Shown: piece after piece, positions 28,201-36,925 of the stretch
Layout: every line of letters begins with the position of its first letter
Numbering within the stretch: the first letter of the stretch is position 1
NCBI RefSeq assembly: GCF_902833645.1
Contig: NZ_CADFGE010000002.1
Span: forward strand, 313,158 to 377,157
DNA length: 64,000 nucleotides
Origin: Paraburkholderia fungorum
GTDB lineage: Bacteria; Pseudomonadota; Gammaproteobacteria; Burkholderiales; Burkholderiaceae
Direction: 5' to 3'
Program-made: the position numbers and the translations under genes
The notes under the pieces: generated by a model
What the model saw: only the letters and a program-made list of their open reading frames with translations
The model's database searches: none
What the model was told of the DNA's origin: nothing

Positions 28201-28541
28201 ACGACGGGGTGTCGAGTGTCGGCTTCAATAGCGGCAATACTTTTGTCGGACGAATCGGTGCGCGCCTGCAAGGTCAGTTCGATGCCTTCGCGACAGCATG
28301 GCGCCCTTATCTGCGCGTCAGCCTCTTGCGCGAATTCGGTGCCGACGACAAAGTCACCTTCGGCGGAGGAACCGTCATGCAGGGGACGGTCGGACAAACC
28401 GAGGCGCAGCTCGGCGCGGGTGTGGTCGGCAAATTCAGCGCGTCCGGCAGCGTGTTCGCGACGCTCGGCTGGCTGACGAACCTGGGCGGCGCGCATCAGA
28501 GAACGATAACCGGCGACGCGGGCGTGCGCTGGATCTGGTAG
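25218..28541 (+). CDS. autotransporter (type V secretion) with PATR-type passenger
   Basis: A 1107-residue type Va autotransporter. A short signal peptide starts with five lysines and ends at SAMAA (residue about 28). The passenger (about 30-730) is low-complexity, rich in Gly, Asn, Ser, Thr and Ala. It contains repeated SGT(I/V)TTSG-like units and autotransporter-associated repeats (STYSGPTTVAAGSLAIGD), expected to form a right-handed beta-helix. A Pro-rich linker (about 745-785) leads to the C-terminal beta-barrel (about 800-1107), which ends in the aromatic residues RWIW, as expected for BAM recognition. The passenger would be surface-exposed or released. The start was placed at the lysine-rich ATG with AAAGGAC upstream. 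Confidence 0.93.
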   Translation: MKKKKKFGIGLGSVVLLSRALTPSAMAACSNTAPPSGTTVSCSGSGLPAVVAQTGSTGVTINADNTTSGNFVRSATPVVFSVDTNSTITSSGTFSLTGGGGTGTARGAVLLGVNNGNQITNANGASITTSGAYNDGMAANGSGNTLTNRGSITTSGPNAYGMTAAWGQTNVGQSNNTLINSGTVTTSGSNARAASILGGNGTINNSGTLSTSGANSPTAYLQGNNDQLINSGTITASGAGSDAVFSNTAGSSFVATIQNLAGGSIISQNGSGIRTLNGSSTITNAGLVQSGIGTAITMGNGNNTLILQTGSVINGAADGGAGGTATVILQGSGTASNAFTNFQTLLMQGALWNWTGSGTFSLAHVQTGTLSLTGTLGASATALVDSGATLQANAQNLPASVTDNGLVRFAQDSAGTYAGTISGTGAVDKTGAGVLTLAPTATTGNTYSGGTTIDQGGIAVGADNALGANTGGLTFNSGTLQLTSSFDLAGTRAITLAAGGGAIDTQAFNSTLTQAVSGSGALTKAGSGSLLMTGVSTYSGPTTVAAGSLAIGDASHANAALTGGGATTVAAGATLGGYGSVTGAVQNNGTLAVANALPLLASEGTGAFSINGSLLNAGLVQIGGPASAGVGNVLNVTGNYTGQNGTIGLNTVVAGDGAASDRLVLSAGTASGSTRLQVTNIGGQGAQTIADGIELVKGANGATTASSAFTLATPVKAGAYSYYLAKGGVSGGTTDNWYLRNTVAPLPTATPGEPPGTPGEPPVAEPGVPVAAEGTPPLPPAPPAGSAATPLYRVEVPIYAAAPGVARELGLMQIDTFHDRLGDQALLSESGTLPAAWGRVWGGHSVLSQSGTASPQFDGSVYGIQAGQDLYADHGASGQRNHYGVFVGFARATGDVDGFALGMPNLAVGHLAINAYSLGGYWTHVGPSGWYTDAVLMGSSPNVDPRSRDGVGTTTHGNAVTGSLEGGLPIPLGAGLSLEPQAQLVWQHLALSDFNDGVSSVGFNSGNTFVGRIGARLQGQFDAFATAWRPYLRVSLLREFGADDKVTFGGGTVMQGTVGQTEAQLGAGVVGKFSASGSVFATLGWLTNLGGAHQRTITGDAGVRWIW

Positions 28542-28562
28542 TTTCCGCATAGCCAGCTAAGC

Positions 28563-28599
28563 GCTACCGGTGCGGCGCGGCACGATCCGCGCCGGTAGC
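28563..28599. repeat. bulged inverted repeat after autotransporter
   Basis: The arms GCTACCGG (28563-28570) and CCGGTAGC (28592-28599) enclose a second stem, GCGCGG with its complement. The structure lies 21 bp after the autotransporter stop codon. It may act as a terminator or mRNA-end stabiliser, but no T tract follows. Confidence 0.55.
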
Positions 28600-28717
28600 A
28601 ATTGCCAGCGCGCTTCACACCTTCCTCGCCCCCGGTCGGCCCTCGGCAAAGCCGGTAAAAACCTGCCAGACTGAACGCTGATCTTCGCTACAGGCCGGCG
28701 CTAGCCGTCCTCTGGAT

Positions 28718-31700
28718 ATGGCACGCCGCGCCCCCATCTATGTCAGCATGACTTCGGCCTCGACATCCGCGACCGCCTTGCGCGCGCACCCTGATTCCGC
28801 CAGCTTCGATCCGGCCTCGCGGACGGCGCCAGACGCCGCTGCGCGTCCCGCCTCCGGCCTTTCAACGGCCACTGTGCTCGATGACTTCCATCCCGCGGTC
28901 GCCGGCTGGTTCCTGAAGACCTTCCCGGCGCCCACTGACGCGCAGGCGGCCGCCTGGCCGCAGATTCGCAGCGGCCGCTCAACGCTCGTCGCCGCGCCCA
29001 CCGGTTCGGGCAAAACCCTCACCGCCTTTCTGTCAGCGCTCGACGAACTGGTTCAGCAAGGCCTCGCCAACGGCGGTGTCCTGCCCGACGAAACCCTGGT
29101 GGTCTACGTCTCGCCGCTCAAAGCACTGTCCAACGACATCCGCATCAATCTGGAAGTGCCGTTGCAGGGCATCGCCGCGGAACTCGACGCGCGCGGCTTA
29201 GCGCCGCTCGAAATTCGCACCGCCGTGCGCACCGGCGACACTACGCAACAGGAGCGCAACGCGCTGAAAAAGCGCGCGCCGCATATTCTCGTGACCACGC
29301 CGGAATCGCTCTACGTCCTGCTCGGTTCGGATTCCGGCCGGCGCATGCTGTCGACGGTGCGCACGGTGATCGTCGACGAAATTCATGCGCTCGCCGGCAG
29401 CAAGCGCGGCAGCCATCTGGCGCTCAGCCTCGAGCGGCTCGACGCGCTGTGCGAGCGGCGCTTGCCGCGGATCGGACTGTCGGCGACGCAAAAACCGGTC
29501 AGCGCCGTTGCGCGCTTCCTGGTGGGCGGCGCGAGTATCGAAAGCCCCACTCCCGCGGATTGCGCGATCGTCGACGTGGGGCACATCCGCGAGCGCGACC
29601 TCGCACTCGAGATTCCGCCCGTGCCGCTCGAAGCGGTGATGCCTAACGAAGTGTGGGAACGCGTCTACGACCGGCTCGCCGAATTGATCGCAATGCATCG
29701 CACCACGCTCATTTTCGTCAACACGCGCCGTATGGCCGAACGCGCCGCGCGTCATCTGAGCGAGCGCCTCGGTAAGGACGCGGTCGCAGCACACCACGGC
29801 AGCCTCGCGAAGGAACACCGCTTCGACGCCGAGCAGCGCCTCAAACGCGGCGACTTGCGGGTGCTGATCGCCACCGCCTCCCTGGAACTGGGCATCGATA
29901 TCGGCGACGTGGATCTGGTCTGCCAGATGGGTTCGCCACGCGCGATCGCGCCGTTCCTGCAGCGCGTGGGGCGCTCGGGCCACCACGTCGGCGGCATGCC
30001 GAAGGGTCGGCTGTTTCCGGCCTCGCGCGACGATCTGATCGAATGCGCGGCGCTGCTCGATTGCGTGCGGCGTGGCGAACTCGATGCATTGCGGATCCCG
30101 CGCGCGCCGCTCGATGTGCTCGCCCAACAGATCGTGGCCGAGGTGTCGAGCAACGAACTGAGCGAAGACGCGTTGTTCGACATGGTGCGACGCGCGGCCC
30201 CCTACGCCCAACTCGAACGCGAGCAATATGACGCCGTGCTGCGCATGCTCGCGGAAGGCTACACGAGCCGCAACGGCCCGCGCGGCGCCTATATTCACCG
30301 CGACGTAGTGAGCGGCACGCTGCGCGGCCGGCGCGGCGGAAAACTGGTCGCCGTGACCTCGGGCGGCACGATTCCCGAGAACGCCGACTATGCGGTGGTG
30401 CTCGAGCCGCAGGCGATCAATATCGGCACCGTCAACGAGGATTTCGCGGTCGAGAGTCTCGCGGGCGATGTGTTCCAGCTCGGCAACGCGTCATATCGCA
30501 TTTTGCGGATCGAGAGCGGCCGCGTGCGAGTCGAGGACGCGCAAGGGCAGCCGCCGAATATTCCGTTCTGGCTGGGTGAAGCGCCGGGGCGCAGCGATGA
30601 ACTGTCATTCGGCGTGGCGCGCCTGCGCGAAGAGATCGAGCGTCGGCTTGCCGGGAACGCGGACGATGCCGGTATCGATACCGATTCCATGGCTGAACGC
30701 CTGCAGCACGCGATCGACTGGCTCATCGATACCCTCGGTCTCGACGAAGCCGCCGCCCGCCAGATTGTCGACTACCTCGCTCGTGCACGTGCCGCCCTCA
30801 GCGTGCTGCCGACGCAAAACACGCTGGTCATGGAGCGCTTTTTCGACGAATCAGGCGGTACGCAACTCGTGATCCACACGCCGTTCGGCAGCCGCGTGAA
30901 TCGCGCGTGGGGGCTCGCCTTGCGCAAGCGTTTTTGCCGGACCTTCAACTTCGAACTGCAAGCCGCCGCCACCGAAGACGCGATCGTCCTCTCACTCACC
31001 GGCAGCCATTCGTTCGTACTCGACGACGTATGGCGCTATCTGCATTCGAACAGCGCCGAGCATCTGTTGATCCAGGCGCTGCTCGACGCACCGCTGTTCG
31101 GCGTGCGCTGGCGCTGGAACGCCACCACCTCGCTCGGCCTGCCGCGCTATACCGGCGGGCGCAAGACGCCGCCGCAATTGCAGCGCATGCGTAGCGAAGA
31201 TCTGCTGGCAAGCGTGTTTCCGGAGCAAGCTGCGTGCCTGGAGAACGTTGTCGGCGAGCGTGAACTCCCGCGCCATCCGTTAGTGGACCAAACCGTCGAC
31301 GACTGCCTGCACGAAGCGATGGATAGCGACCGCTGGCTCGCTTTGCTGCGTCGCATCGAACAGGGCGACGTGCGGTTGATCGCCCGCGATCTGCCGGCGC
31401 CCTCGCCGCTTGCCGCCGAAATCCTCAACGCAAAACCGTATGCCTATCTCGACGACGCACCAATCGAAGAGCGCCGCACGCAAGCGGTACTGAACCGGCG
31501 CTGGACCGATCCGGCCAGCGCCGACGACCTTGGCGCCCTGGACGCCGACGCGATCAACAGCGTACGCGGCGAAGCATGGCCGCAGGCACGCACCGCCGAC
31601 GAGATGCACGAAGCGCTAACGGGCCTCGCGTGCATCACCGGAACCGAAGCGGGTCACAACGAAGGCTGGCCGGCGTGGCTCGCGTCGCTTGCCGAATCCG

Positions 31701-33238
31701 GCCGCGCGACCCGCCTGCGGTTCGGCGGCGACGACGTGCTGTGGCTACCCGTCGAGCGCCTGACCTGTTTCCAGGCGCTCTATCCGGACGCGCCGTTCGA
31801 GCCGCCGCTCACCGCACCGAAGGGCTTCACCGAGACCTGGAGCGCCGACGACGCCCTGCTCGACGTGTTGCGCGCGCGGCTGACCGGTTTTGGCCCGCTG
31901 CCGGTGCACGCGATTGCGCAAGCGCTGCGCTTGCCGGCGGCATCTGTCGAACAGACCTTGCTGCGCCTCGAAGCGGAAGGCTACGTGATGCGTGGCCGCT
32001 TCTCGCCGGGCGCAAGCGAGGAAGAGTGGTGCGAACGCCACTTACTGGCGCGGATACACCGCTATACCGTGAAGCGCTTGCGCCGCGAGATCGAGCCGGT
32101 GGAACGGCACGACTTCATGCGCTTTCTATTCGAGTGGCAGCATCTGACGCCGGACACCCGCAGTGAAGGACGTGAAGCGTTGGCCGCCGTGCTTGAACAG
32201 ATGGAGGGTTTTCAGGCGGCTGCGGGCGCATGGGAAGAAGACATTCTGCCGGCACGCGTGAAGGCGTACGCAAATACTTCGCTGGACGAACTATGCCGGG
32301 CCGGCAAGATCGTCTGGACCCGTCTGACCGAACGGGCACGCGGCGCGGCGGGGCCGGTGCGCAGCACGCCGATCGTGTTGCTGCCGCGCGCTCAGGTGCG
32401 TGTCTGGAGCGCGCTGATCGATCCGTCAAAGCAGCCGGAGCTATCGGCGCGGGCGCAGCTCGTTTATGACACGTTAGCGCAGCACGGCGCGATGTTCTTC
32501 GACGAATTGCTCACTGAAGTAAGCGGCTTGCGGATGGAACTGGAGAACGCATTGGGCGAACTGGTCGCAGCAGGCCTCGTGAATTCCGATAGTTTCGCTG
32601 GCTTGCGCGCGCTACTCAAACCTGCCGCCAAACGCAGTACGTATTCGAGCAGCCGCCGTGTCAGGTCGGGTGCATTCATCGGAGGAATGGACGACGCGGG
32701 ACGCTGGGCGCTCGTCAATCGGCAAACCGTTGCCGCCGCGCCGGAAACTTCGCCCGCGCGTCGCCAGCAGTTCGCGCCCGAGACACTCGAACACATCGCG
32801 ATGACGCTGCTGCGCCGCTATGGCGTAGTGTTCTGGCGTTTGCTCGAACGCGAGGCCGAGTGGTTGCCGCCGTGGCGCGATCTGTTGCGTGTTTTACAGC
32901 GGCTCGAAGCGCGCGGCGTGGTTCGCGGCGGCCGATTTATCAATGGGCTCGCCGGCGAACAGTTCGCATTACCGGAAGCGATTCCATTGTTGCGGGAAGT
33001 TCGGCGACATGCGAACGACGGTGCATTTGTGTGCGTTGCCGCAACCGATCCTTTAAATCTCGCGGGCACTTTACTGGTCGGCGAACGGGTGCCTGCTGTC
33101 GCCGGAAATCGGATTCTGTATCGCGATGGTGTTGTTATCGCGACACTAATTGCGGGGGCATTCTGGTTTGCCCCTGACGTGGAAACGATTCCCGCCGAAC
33201 GGGAGCACGCACGAAGCCTGCTGGCGCGGCGATTCTAA
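28718..33238 (+). CDS. lhr: long-form ATP-dependent helicase Lhr
   Basis: A 1506-residue superfamily 2 helicase of the Lhr family. Motif I is APTGSGKT (93-100), motif II is DEIH (220-223), motif III lies in GLSATQ, and the second RecA domain carries QRVGRSGH. These and a winged helix plus Lhr-specific domain make up the Lhr core. The C-terminal 600 residues match the Lhr extension built of tandem winged helices and a beta-barrel. Lhr translocates 3'-5' on single-stranded DNA and is linked to crosslink/oxidative damage repair. The start at 28718 lacks a strong ribosome site, and the second Met (28748) is possible. No partner gene (such as a nuclease or metallophosphatase) adjoins it. Confidence 0.95.
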   Translation: MARRAPIYVSMTSASTSATALRAHPDSASFDPASRTAPDAAARPASGLSTATVLDDFHPAVAGWFLKTFPAPTDAQAAAWPQIRSGRSTLVAAPTGSGKTLTAFLSALDELVQQGLANGGVLPDETLVVYVSPLKALSNDIRINLEVPLQGIAAELDARGLAPLEIRTAVRTGDTTQQERNALKKRAPHILVTTPESLYVLLGSDSGRRMLSTVRTVIVDEIHALAGSKRGSHLALSLERLDALCERRLPRIGLSATQKPVSAVARFLVGGASIESPTPADCAIVDVGHIRERDLALEIPPVPLEAVMPNEVWERVYDRLAELIAMHRTTLIFVNTRRMAERAARHLSERLGKDAVAAHHGSLAKEHRFDAEQRLKRGDLRVLIATASLELGIDIGDVDLVCQMGSPRAIAPFLQRVGRSGHHVGGMPKGRLFPASRDDLIECAALLDCVRRGELDALRIPRAPLDVLAQQIVAEVSSNELSEDALFDMVRRAAPYAQLEREQYDAVLRMLAEGYTSRNGPRGAYIHRDVVSGTLRGRRGGKLVAVTSGGTIPENADYAVVLEPQAINIGTVNEDFAVESLAGDVFQLGNASYRILRIESGRVRVEDAQGQPPNIPFWLGEAPGRSDELSFGVARLREEIERRLAGNADDAGIDTDSMAERLQHAIDWLIDTLGLDEAAARQIVDYLARARAALSVLPTQNTLVMERFFDESGGTQLVIHTPFGSRVNRAWGLALRKRFCRTFNFELQAAATEDAIVLSLTGSHSFVLDDVWRYLHSNSAEHLLIQALLDAPLFGVRWRWNATTSLGLPRYTGGRKTPPQLQRMRSEDLLASVFPEQAACLENVVGERELPRHPLVDQTVDDCLHEAMDSDRWLALLRRIEQGDVRLIARDLPAPSPLAAEILNAKPYAYLDDAPIEERRTQAVLNRRWTDPASADDLGALDADAINSVRGEAWPQARTADEMHEALTGLACITGTEAGHNEGWPAWLASLAESGRATRLRFGGDDVLWLPVERLTCFQALYPDAPFEPPLTAPKGFTETWSADDALLDVLRARLTGFGPLPVHAIAQALRLPAASVEQTLLRLEAEGYVMRGRFSPGASEEEWCERHLLARIHRYTVKRLRREIEPVERHDFMRFLFEWQHLTPDTRSEGREALAAVLEQMEGFQAAAGAWEEDILPARVKAYANTSLDELCRAGKIVWTRLTERARGAAGPVRSTPIVLLPRAQVRVWSALIDPSKQPELSARAQLVYDTLAQHGAMFFDELLTEVSGLRMELENALGELVAAGLVNSDSFAGLRALLKPAAKRSTYSSSRRVRSGAFIGGMDDAGRWALVNRQTVAAAPETSPARRQQFAPETLEHIAMTLLRRYGVVFWRLLEREAEWLPPWRDLLRVLQRLEARGVVRGGRFINGLAGEQFALPEAIPLLREVRRHANDGAFVCVAATDPLNLAGTLLVGERVPAVAGNRILYRDGVVIATLIAGAFWFAPDVETIPAEREHARSLLARRF

Positions 33239-33467
33239 AGCGATTTTGATTCGATTCTGAAACAATTTCTATGCGTTTTCGCGAGCTTCGCACGCATATG
33301 TGGCGCAACAAAAGTTTAAAGACAAAGCCCATTCGGATCGTTAATGTTTTATGGGCCCGAATATCAGTTGCTTCGCTACAATGAGGCAAGTCTTTAAGTA
33401 TGATGAGACTGTTTGCCGCCAATCCACCTTCATGGTGGGGCCCATCGGCACACCGCCCAGGGATCTC

Positions 33468-35471
33468 ATGAACGACGACCAACACGATCAGGTGCTTTTT
33501 GCGCAGTTCGGCACAAGCAGCCCTTGCTGGCGTTTGTCGAACGACAGCAACGCATTGGAACTCACGCCGGTCAGCGGCGACGTGCCGGCTAACGTCGCAA
33601 TTCCGCTGAATCCCCAGCAGGCCTCGCAAATCCGCTGCCTCACCGGCATCACTTCGCACCTCGTTCTCGACGTGCGGCTGTTCGGCGAGCCGCTGCGCCT
33701 GCACCTCGTCGGAAAAAAACTCGCCAGCAATACCTGGGCAGGCACCGCTTCGGCCTACGACGATACGGAGTCCGTCGCACGCGATCTGGTCCATGGTCTG
33801 TCGTTCGCCGAACAGGTCGTCTCCGAAGTCAATTCGGTTGTGGTCATCGTCGACCAACACGGCCGTATACAGCGCTTTAACCGCCTTGCCGAGGAGCTCA
33901 CCGGCGTCAAGGAAGAAGACATTGTTGGGCGCAATGTGTGGGCGTTGTTCATGAGCACTGAATCTGGCGCGGCATCGAGCCAGAACATCGCGGGCTTCTT
34001 CAATCGCGGCGTCTCGTACGAAGTCGAGCGGCGCGTGAAAACCCTGCGCGGCGAACGGCTCTTTCTGTTTCGCAACAAGTTCGTTCACAGCGGCAGCGGT
34101 GTCGACGAACAGTTTCTGATCTGCTCGGGCACCGACATCACCGAAGAACGGCTCGCGCAGGACCGGCTCACTGAACTGGCGAACACCGATTCGCTCACCG
34201 GCCTCGCCAATCGCAATGCGATCCAGGACAAGATCCGGACTGCGATAGAAGATGCGGCGCCAGGCGAATCGGTCGGCGTGCTGTTCCTCGATCTCGACAA
34301 CTTCAAGAAGGTCAACGACCACTACGGCCACGTTTTCGGCGACCGGTTGATCTGCGACGTATCCTCGGCGATCCACGCCTGCCTGAACGAAGGCGACGCG
34401 CTCGCGCGCCTCGGCGGCGACGAGTTCATCGTGCTCGCCACCAGGTGCACCGCCCACGATCTCGAAGCAACCGCGCAACGCATTCTCGAACGCCTGCGCA
34501 CGCCGTTTAGCCTGGGGCTCGTCGAGGTCTACACCGGCTGCTCGATCGGCATCGCGCTATATCCGGAGCACGGCGACAACCTCGAATCGCTGATCCGTTC
34601 CGCGGACACGGCAATGTACGTCGCCAAAGACGAAGGCAAGCGCACCTATCGCGTGTTCTCGCCCGACATGAACCGCAAGGTGGCGGAGTACATGTGGCTC
34701 GATACCAACTTGCGGCGCGGCCTCGAAGAAGGCCAGTTAACCCTGCACTATCAACCCAAGCTCTCGCTCGCCACCGGCGTGGTGCAAGGCGCGGAGGCGC
34801 TGGTGCGCTGGAACTCGCCCGAGCGCGGGCAGATCATGCCGGCGGAGTTCATCCGCTATGCGGAGGAATCCGGCCTCATCGGCGTGCTCGGCCGCTGGGT
34901 CATGGAAACAGCCGCGCGGCAAGCCGCCAAGTGGAAGGCCGACGGCTATAACCTGCGCATCGCGATCAACGTGTCGGCACGGCAACTGGTCGATACCGCC
35001 GTGGTGCGCCATTTCAGTGAAGCGCTGCAATGCGCGAATCTCGATCCCTGCCTGATCGATCTGGAGCTCACCGAGAGCTGCCTGATCGAGGACGAGGCGG
35101 CGGCGATCGATCTGATCACGCAGTTCCGCCAACTCGGCGCGCAGGTTCACCTGGACGATTTCGGCACAGGCTACTCGTCGCTCTCGCAACTGGGCCGCAT
35201 TCCGCTCGACGTCATCAAGCTCGACCGCAGTTTCGTCCGCTCGATCAATGCCGACACCAAGGCGCAGGCCCTGGTGCGCTCGATGGTGGCGGTCGCGCAG
35301 GAACTGAATTTCAAGGTGGTCGCCGAAGGCATCGAAACCGAGGCCGAAGAGGTGTTCATGAAGGGGCTGGGCGTCGACTACGTGCAGGGCTTTCTGTATG
35401 GTCAGGCCATGCCGGCCGCGGAGTTCGAGCGCTGGTTGCAGGATAGGCAGAAGCTCAGGCTGATTGCCTGA
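33468..35471 (+). CDS. rpfR: BDSF receptor RpfR: RpfF-interaction domain, PAS, GGDEF, EAL
   Basis: A 667-residue c-di-GMP enzyme. Residues 1-105 correspond to the N-terminal domain that contacts RpfF (FGTSSPCWRLSNDSNALEL). PAS lies at about 110-230 (VVVIVDQHGRIQRFNRLAEE). GGDEF is intact at 316-320 and EAL at 443-445, with DDFGTGYSSLSQL further on. The architecture equals Burkholderia RpfR and enterobacterial PdeR/Gmr. In the known system BDSF (cis-2-dodecenoic acid) binds the PAS domain and raises phosphodiesterase activity, lowering c-di-GMP. The gene converges on rpfF 113 bp away, the classic pairing. AGGGA seven bases before 33468 decides the start over an upstream ATG. Confidence 0.93.
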   Translation: MNDDQHDQVLFAQFGTSSPCWRLSNDSNALELTPVSGDVPANVAIPLNPQQASQIRCLTGITSHLVLDVRLFGEPLRLHLVGKKLASNTWAGTASAYDDTESVARDLVHGLSFAEQVVSEVNSVVVIVDQHGRIQRFNRLAEELTGVKEEDIVGRNVWALFMSTESGAASSQNIAGFFNRGVSYEVERRVKTLRGERLFLFRNKFVHSGSGVDEQFLICSGTDITEERLAQDRLTELANTDSLTGLANRNAIQDKIRTAIEDAAPGESVGVLFLDLDNFKKVNDHYGHVFGDRLICDVSSAIHACLNEGDALARLGGDEFIVLATRCTAHDLEATAQRILERLRTPFSLGLVEVYTGCSIGIALYPEHGDNLESLIRSADTAMYVAKDEGKRTYRVFSPDMNRKVAEYMWLDTNLRRGLEEGQLTLHYQPKLSLATGVVQGAEALVRWNSPERGQIMPAEFIRYAEESGLIGVLGRWVMETAARQAAKWKADGYNLRIAINVSARQLVDTAVVRHFSEALQCANLDPCLIDLELTESCLIEDEAAAIDLITQFRQLGAQVHLDDFGTGYSSLSQLGRIPLDVIKLDRSFVRSINADTKAQALVRSMVAVAQELNFKVVAEGIETEAEEVFMKGLGVDYVQGFLYGQAMPAAEFERWLQDRQKLRLIA

Positions 35472-35583
35472 GCTTCCGCGCAACCGGTGGCCCACAGGAA
35501 GTGCCCCGCCCCGAAAGAAGTCCCCGTGGAGTATTGGCGGCCCGCGCCCGCTGCGGTTCGCCGTCGTCGAGAGCCGGATCGAT

Positions 35584-36471
35584 TCAGGCGAAATTGGCCG
35601 CACTGGAAGCTGTCTGGCGCAAATTTGAAGTACGGCGATTTTGCAGCATCACCAGCCGCTCCATGAAGGCCAAGTCCTTCTCTTCGATCATGAAGGCGGC
35701 ATTCACCCAGTCCTCGGTAATTTCCATCAGTTCGGCGCGCGAGAGTTGCAAGACGCGCTGACGCGCCCGCAGCATCGCGCGGATTCCGTTCATCTTCGGC
35801 TTGAGCGTGTCAATGAACGTACGCGTCGCCATATAAGCGTCGCCCGGCTCGAACAGATGGTCGACCAGCCCCTTGCTGAAGTGCCATTCCGCCGTATGCG
35901 ATTCGCCCACGCCGATCAATTCCTCGGCCAGACGCATGCCCACCTTGCGCGCGACCAGCGAATAACCGCCCATGCCCGGGAACAGATTGAATGCGATCTC
36001 CGGAAAACCCATGCGCGCATCGTTCTGCGCCAGCACGAAATGGTGCGCGAGCGCCGCCTCGAAGCCCCCACCCAGTGCCGTGCCCTCCACCATGGCGATC
36101 GAAATCGCTCCGGTGTCGAAGCCGCGTGCCGCCGCATGCACACAATCGACACAGGCTCGCGCGTACGACAGCAGCGACTGACGCTTGCCCGAGCGGATCG
36201 AGTCGGCAAAGAAATCGAGGTCGCCGCCGACATTGAACATGGTCGGAATCAGCGAACCCGTTACCCAGAAATCGATCGGCAGGCCGGATTCTCGTGCTGC
36301 CTGCGCGAGACCCAGAATGTCATGGACCAGTTCGAGATTGAAACAGGGACGCGGTTGTGCCCGCAGCATCATCCACATGATGTTACGGCCTTCTTCATAG
36401 TAAGCCGAGATTTGCGACAAATTGCCGGCCTCGAGGAACGGACGGCAGGCGTGGTGATTATGTAGATTCAT
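35584..36471 (-). CDS. rpfF: DSF-family signal synthase RpfF (crotonase fold)
   Basis: A 295-residue crotonase-superfamily enzyme. The two catalytic glutamates of RpfF are conserved as Glu138 (GGGFEAAL) and Glu158 (GFPEIAF), 20 residues apart as in Xanthomonas RpfF. The oxyanion-hole region (NVGGDLDFF) is also present. RpfF dehydrates 3-hydroxyacyl-ACP and releases the cis-2-enoic acid; Burkholderia enzymes make BDSF. The start at 36471 is set by AAAGGATC upstream and the family-typical residues MNLHNHHACR. The convergent neighbour encodes its receptor RpfR, so the pair forms a complete quorum-signal module. Confidence 0.95.
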   Translation of the reverse strand: MNLHNHHACRPFLEAGNLSQISAYYEEGRNIMWMMLRAQPRPCFNLELVHDILGLAQAARESGLPIDFWVTGSLIPTMFNVGGDLDFFADSIRSGKRQSLLSYARACVDCVHAAARGFDTGAISIAMVEGTALGGGFEAALAHHFVLAQNDARMGFPEIAFNLFPGMGGYSLVARKVGMRLAEELIGVGESHTAEWHFSKGLVDHLFEPGDAYMATRTFIDTLKPKMNGIRAMLRARQRVLQLSRAELMEITEDWVNAAFMIEEKDLAFMERLVMLQNRRTSNLRQTASSAANFA

Positions 36472-36925
36472 TTTGAATGATCCTTTTAAGGTTAAACATT
36501 GGCATTGCAATGCGAGCCTAAAGCAGACCGGAATCGGATGGGAGCGGGGTAACCAACAGATGAATGCAACAGGTTCCCGGAGCGCCGCCGGACGGGGCTC
36601 TGCGGGAAGGCAAAATAGCGGAAAAGAGGATCGACGGACGCAAACGCTTGCGCACCGAAGATGGGCGAAATTAGGCGTGGATTGGGCAGCCGGTCACGAT
36701 AAATTAGCGAACGAACGGTGTCTGGATTTCGTGCCGGATTTGAAAGAAAAAGAAATGGCTTTCGATTAGGTAATACAATCGAAAATAGTGTTTGCGGATA
36801 TTTGCTTTCTGATTTGTGGCCTAACAGACGGACTATTCAATTCGCATAATAAAATGCGGGCGCCTCATGGCGCCCGCCGATTTGCCTGCAACGCTATTGC
36901 AAGAAAAGGGAAAGCGAAGTCCTGG
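36472..36925. other. rpfF upstream region with palindrome
   Basis: This 454-bp AT-enriched spacer contains the rpfF promoter side and the 3' end of the M20 peptidase gene. A perfect 12-bp palindrome, GCATTGCAATGC, lies at 36502-36513, 31 bp upstream of the rpfF start, and is a candidate operator. An open frame at 36473-36769 has no family features and is not called. A terminator sits at 36851-36877. Confidence 0.55.
36851..36877 (-). terminator. intrinsic terminator after M20 peptidase
   Basis: On the minus strand, a perfect 9-bp stem (GCGGGCGCC with its complement, loop of four) is followed by TTTTATT. It lies about 50 bp after the stop codon of the M20 peptidase and should end that transcript before rpfF. 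Confidence 0.88.

Noticed and set aside
36473..36769. 98-residue open frame upstream of rpfF
   Set aside because: No recognisable domain or ribosome site, and it starts at the rpfF promoter. More likely non-coding.
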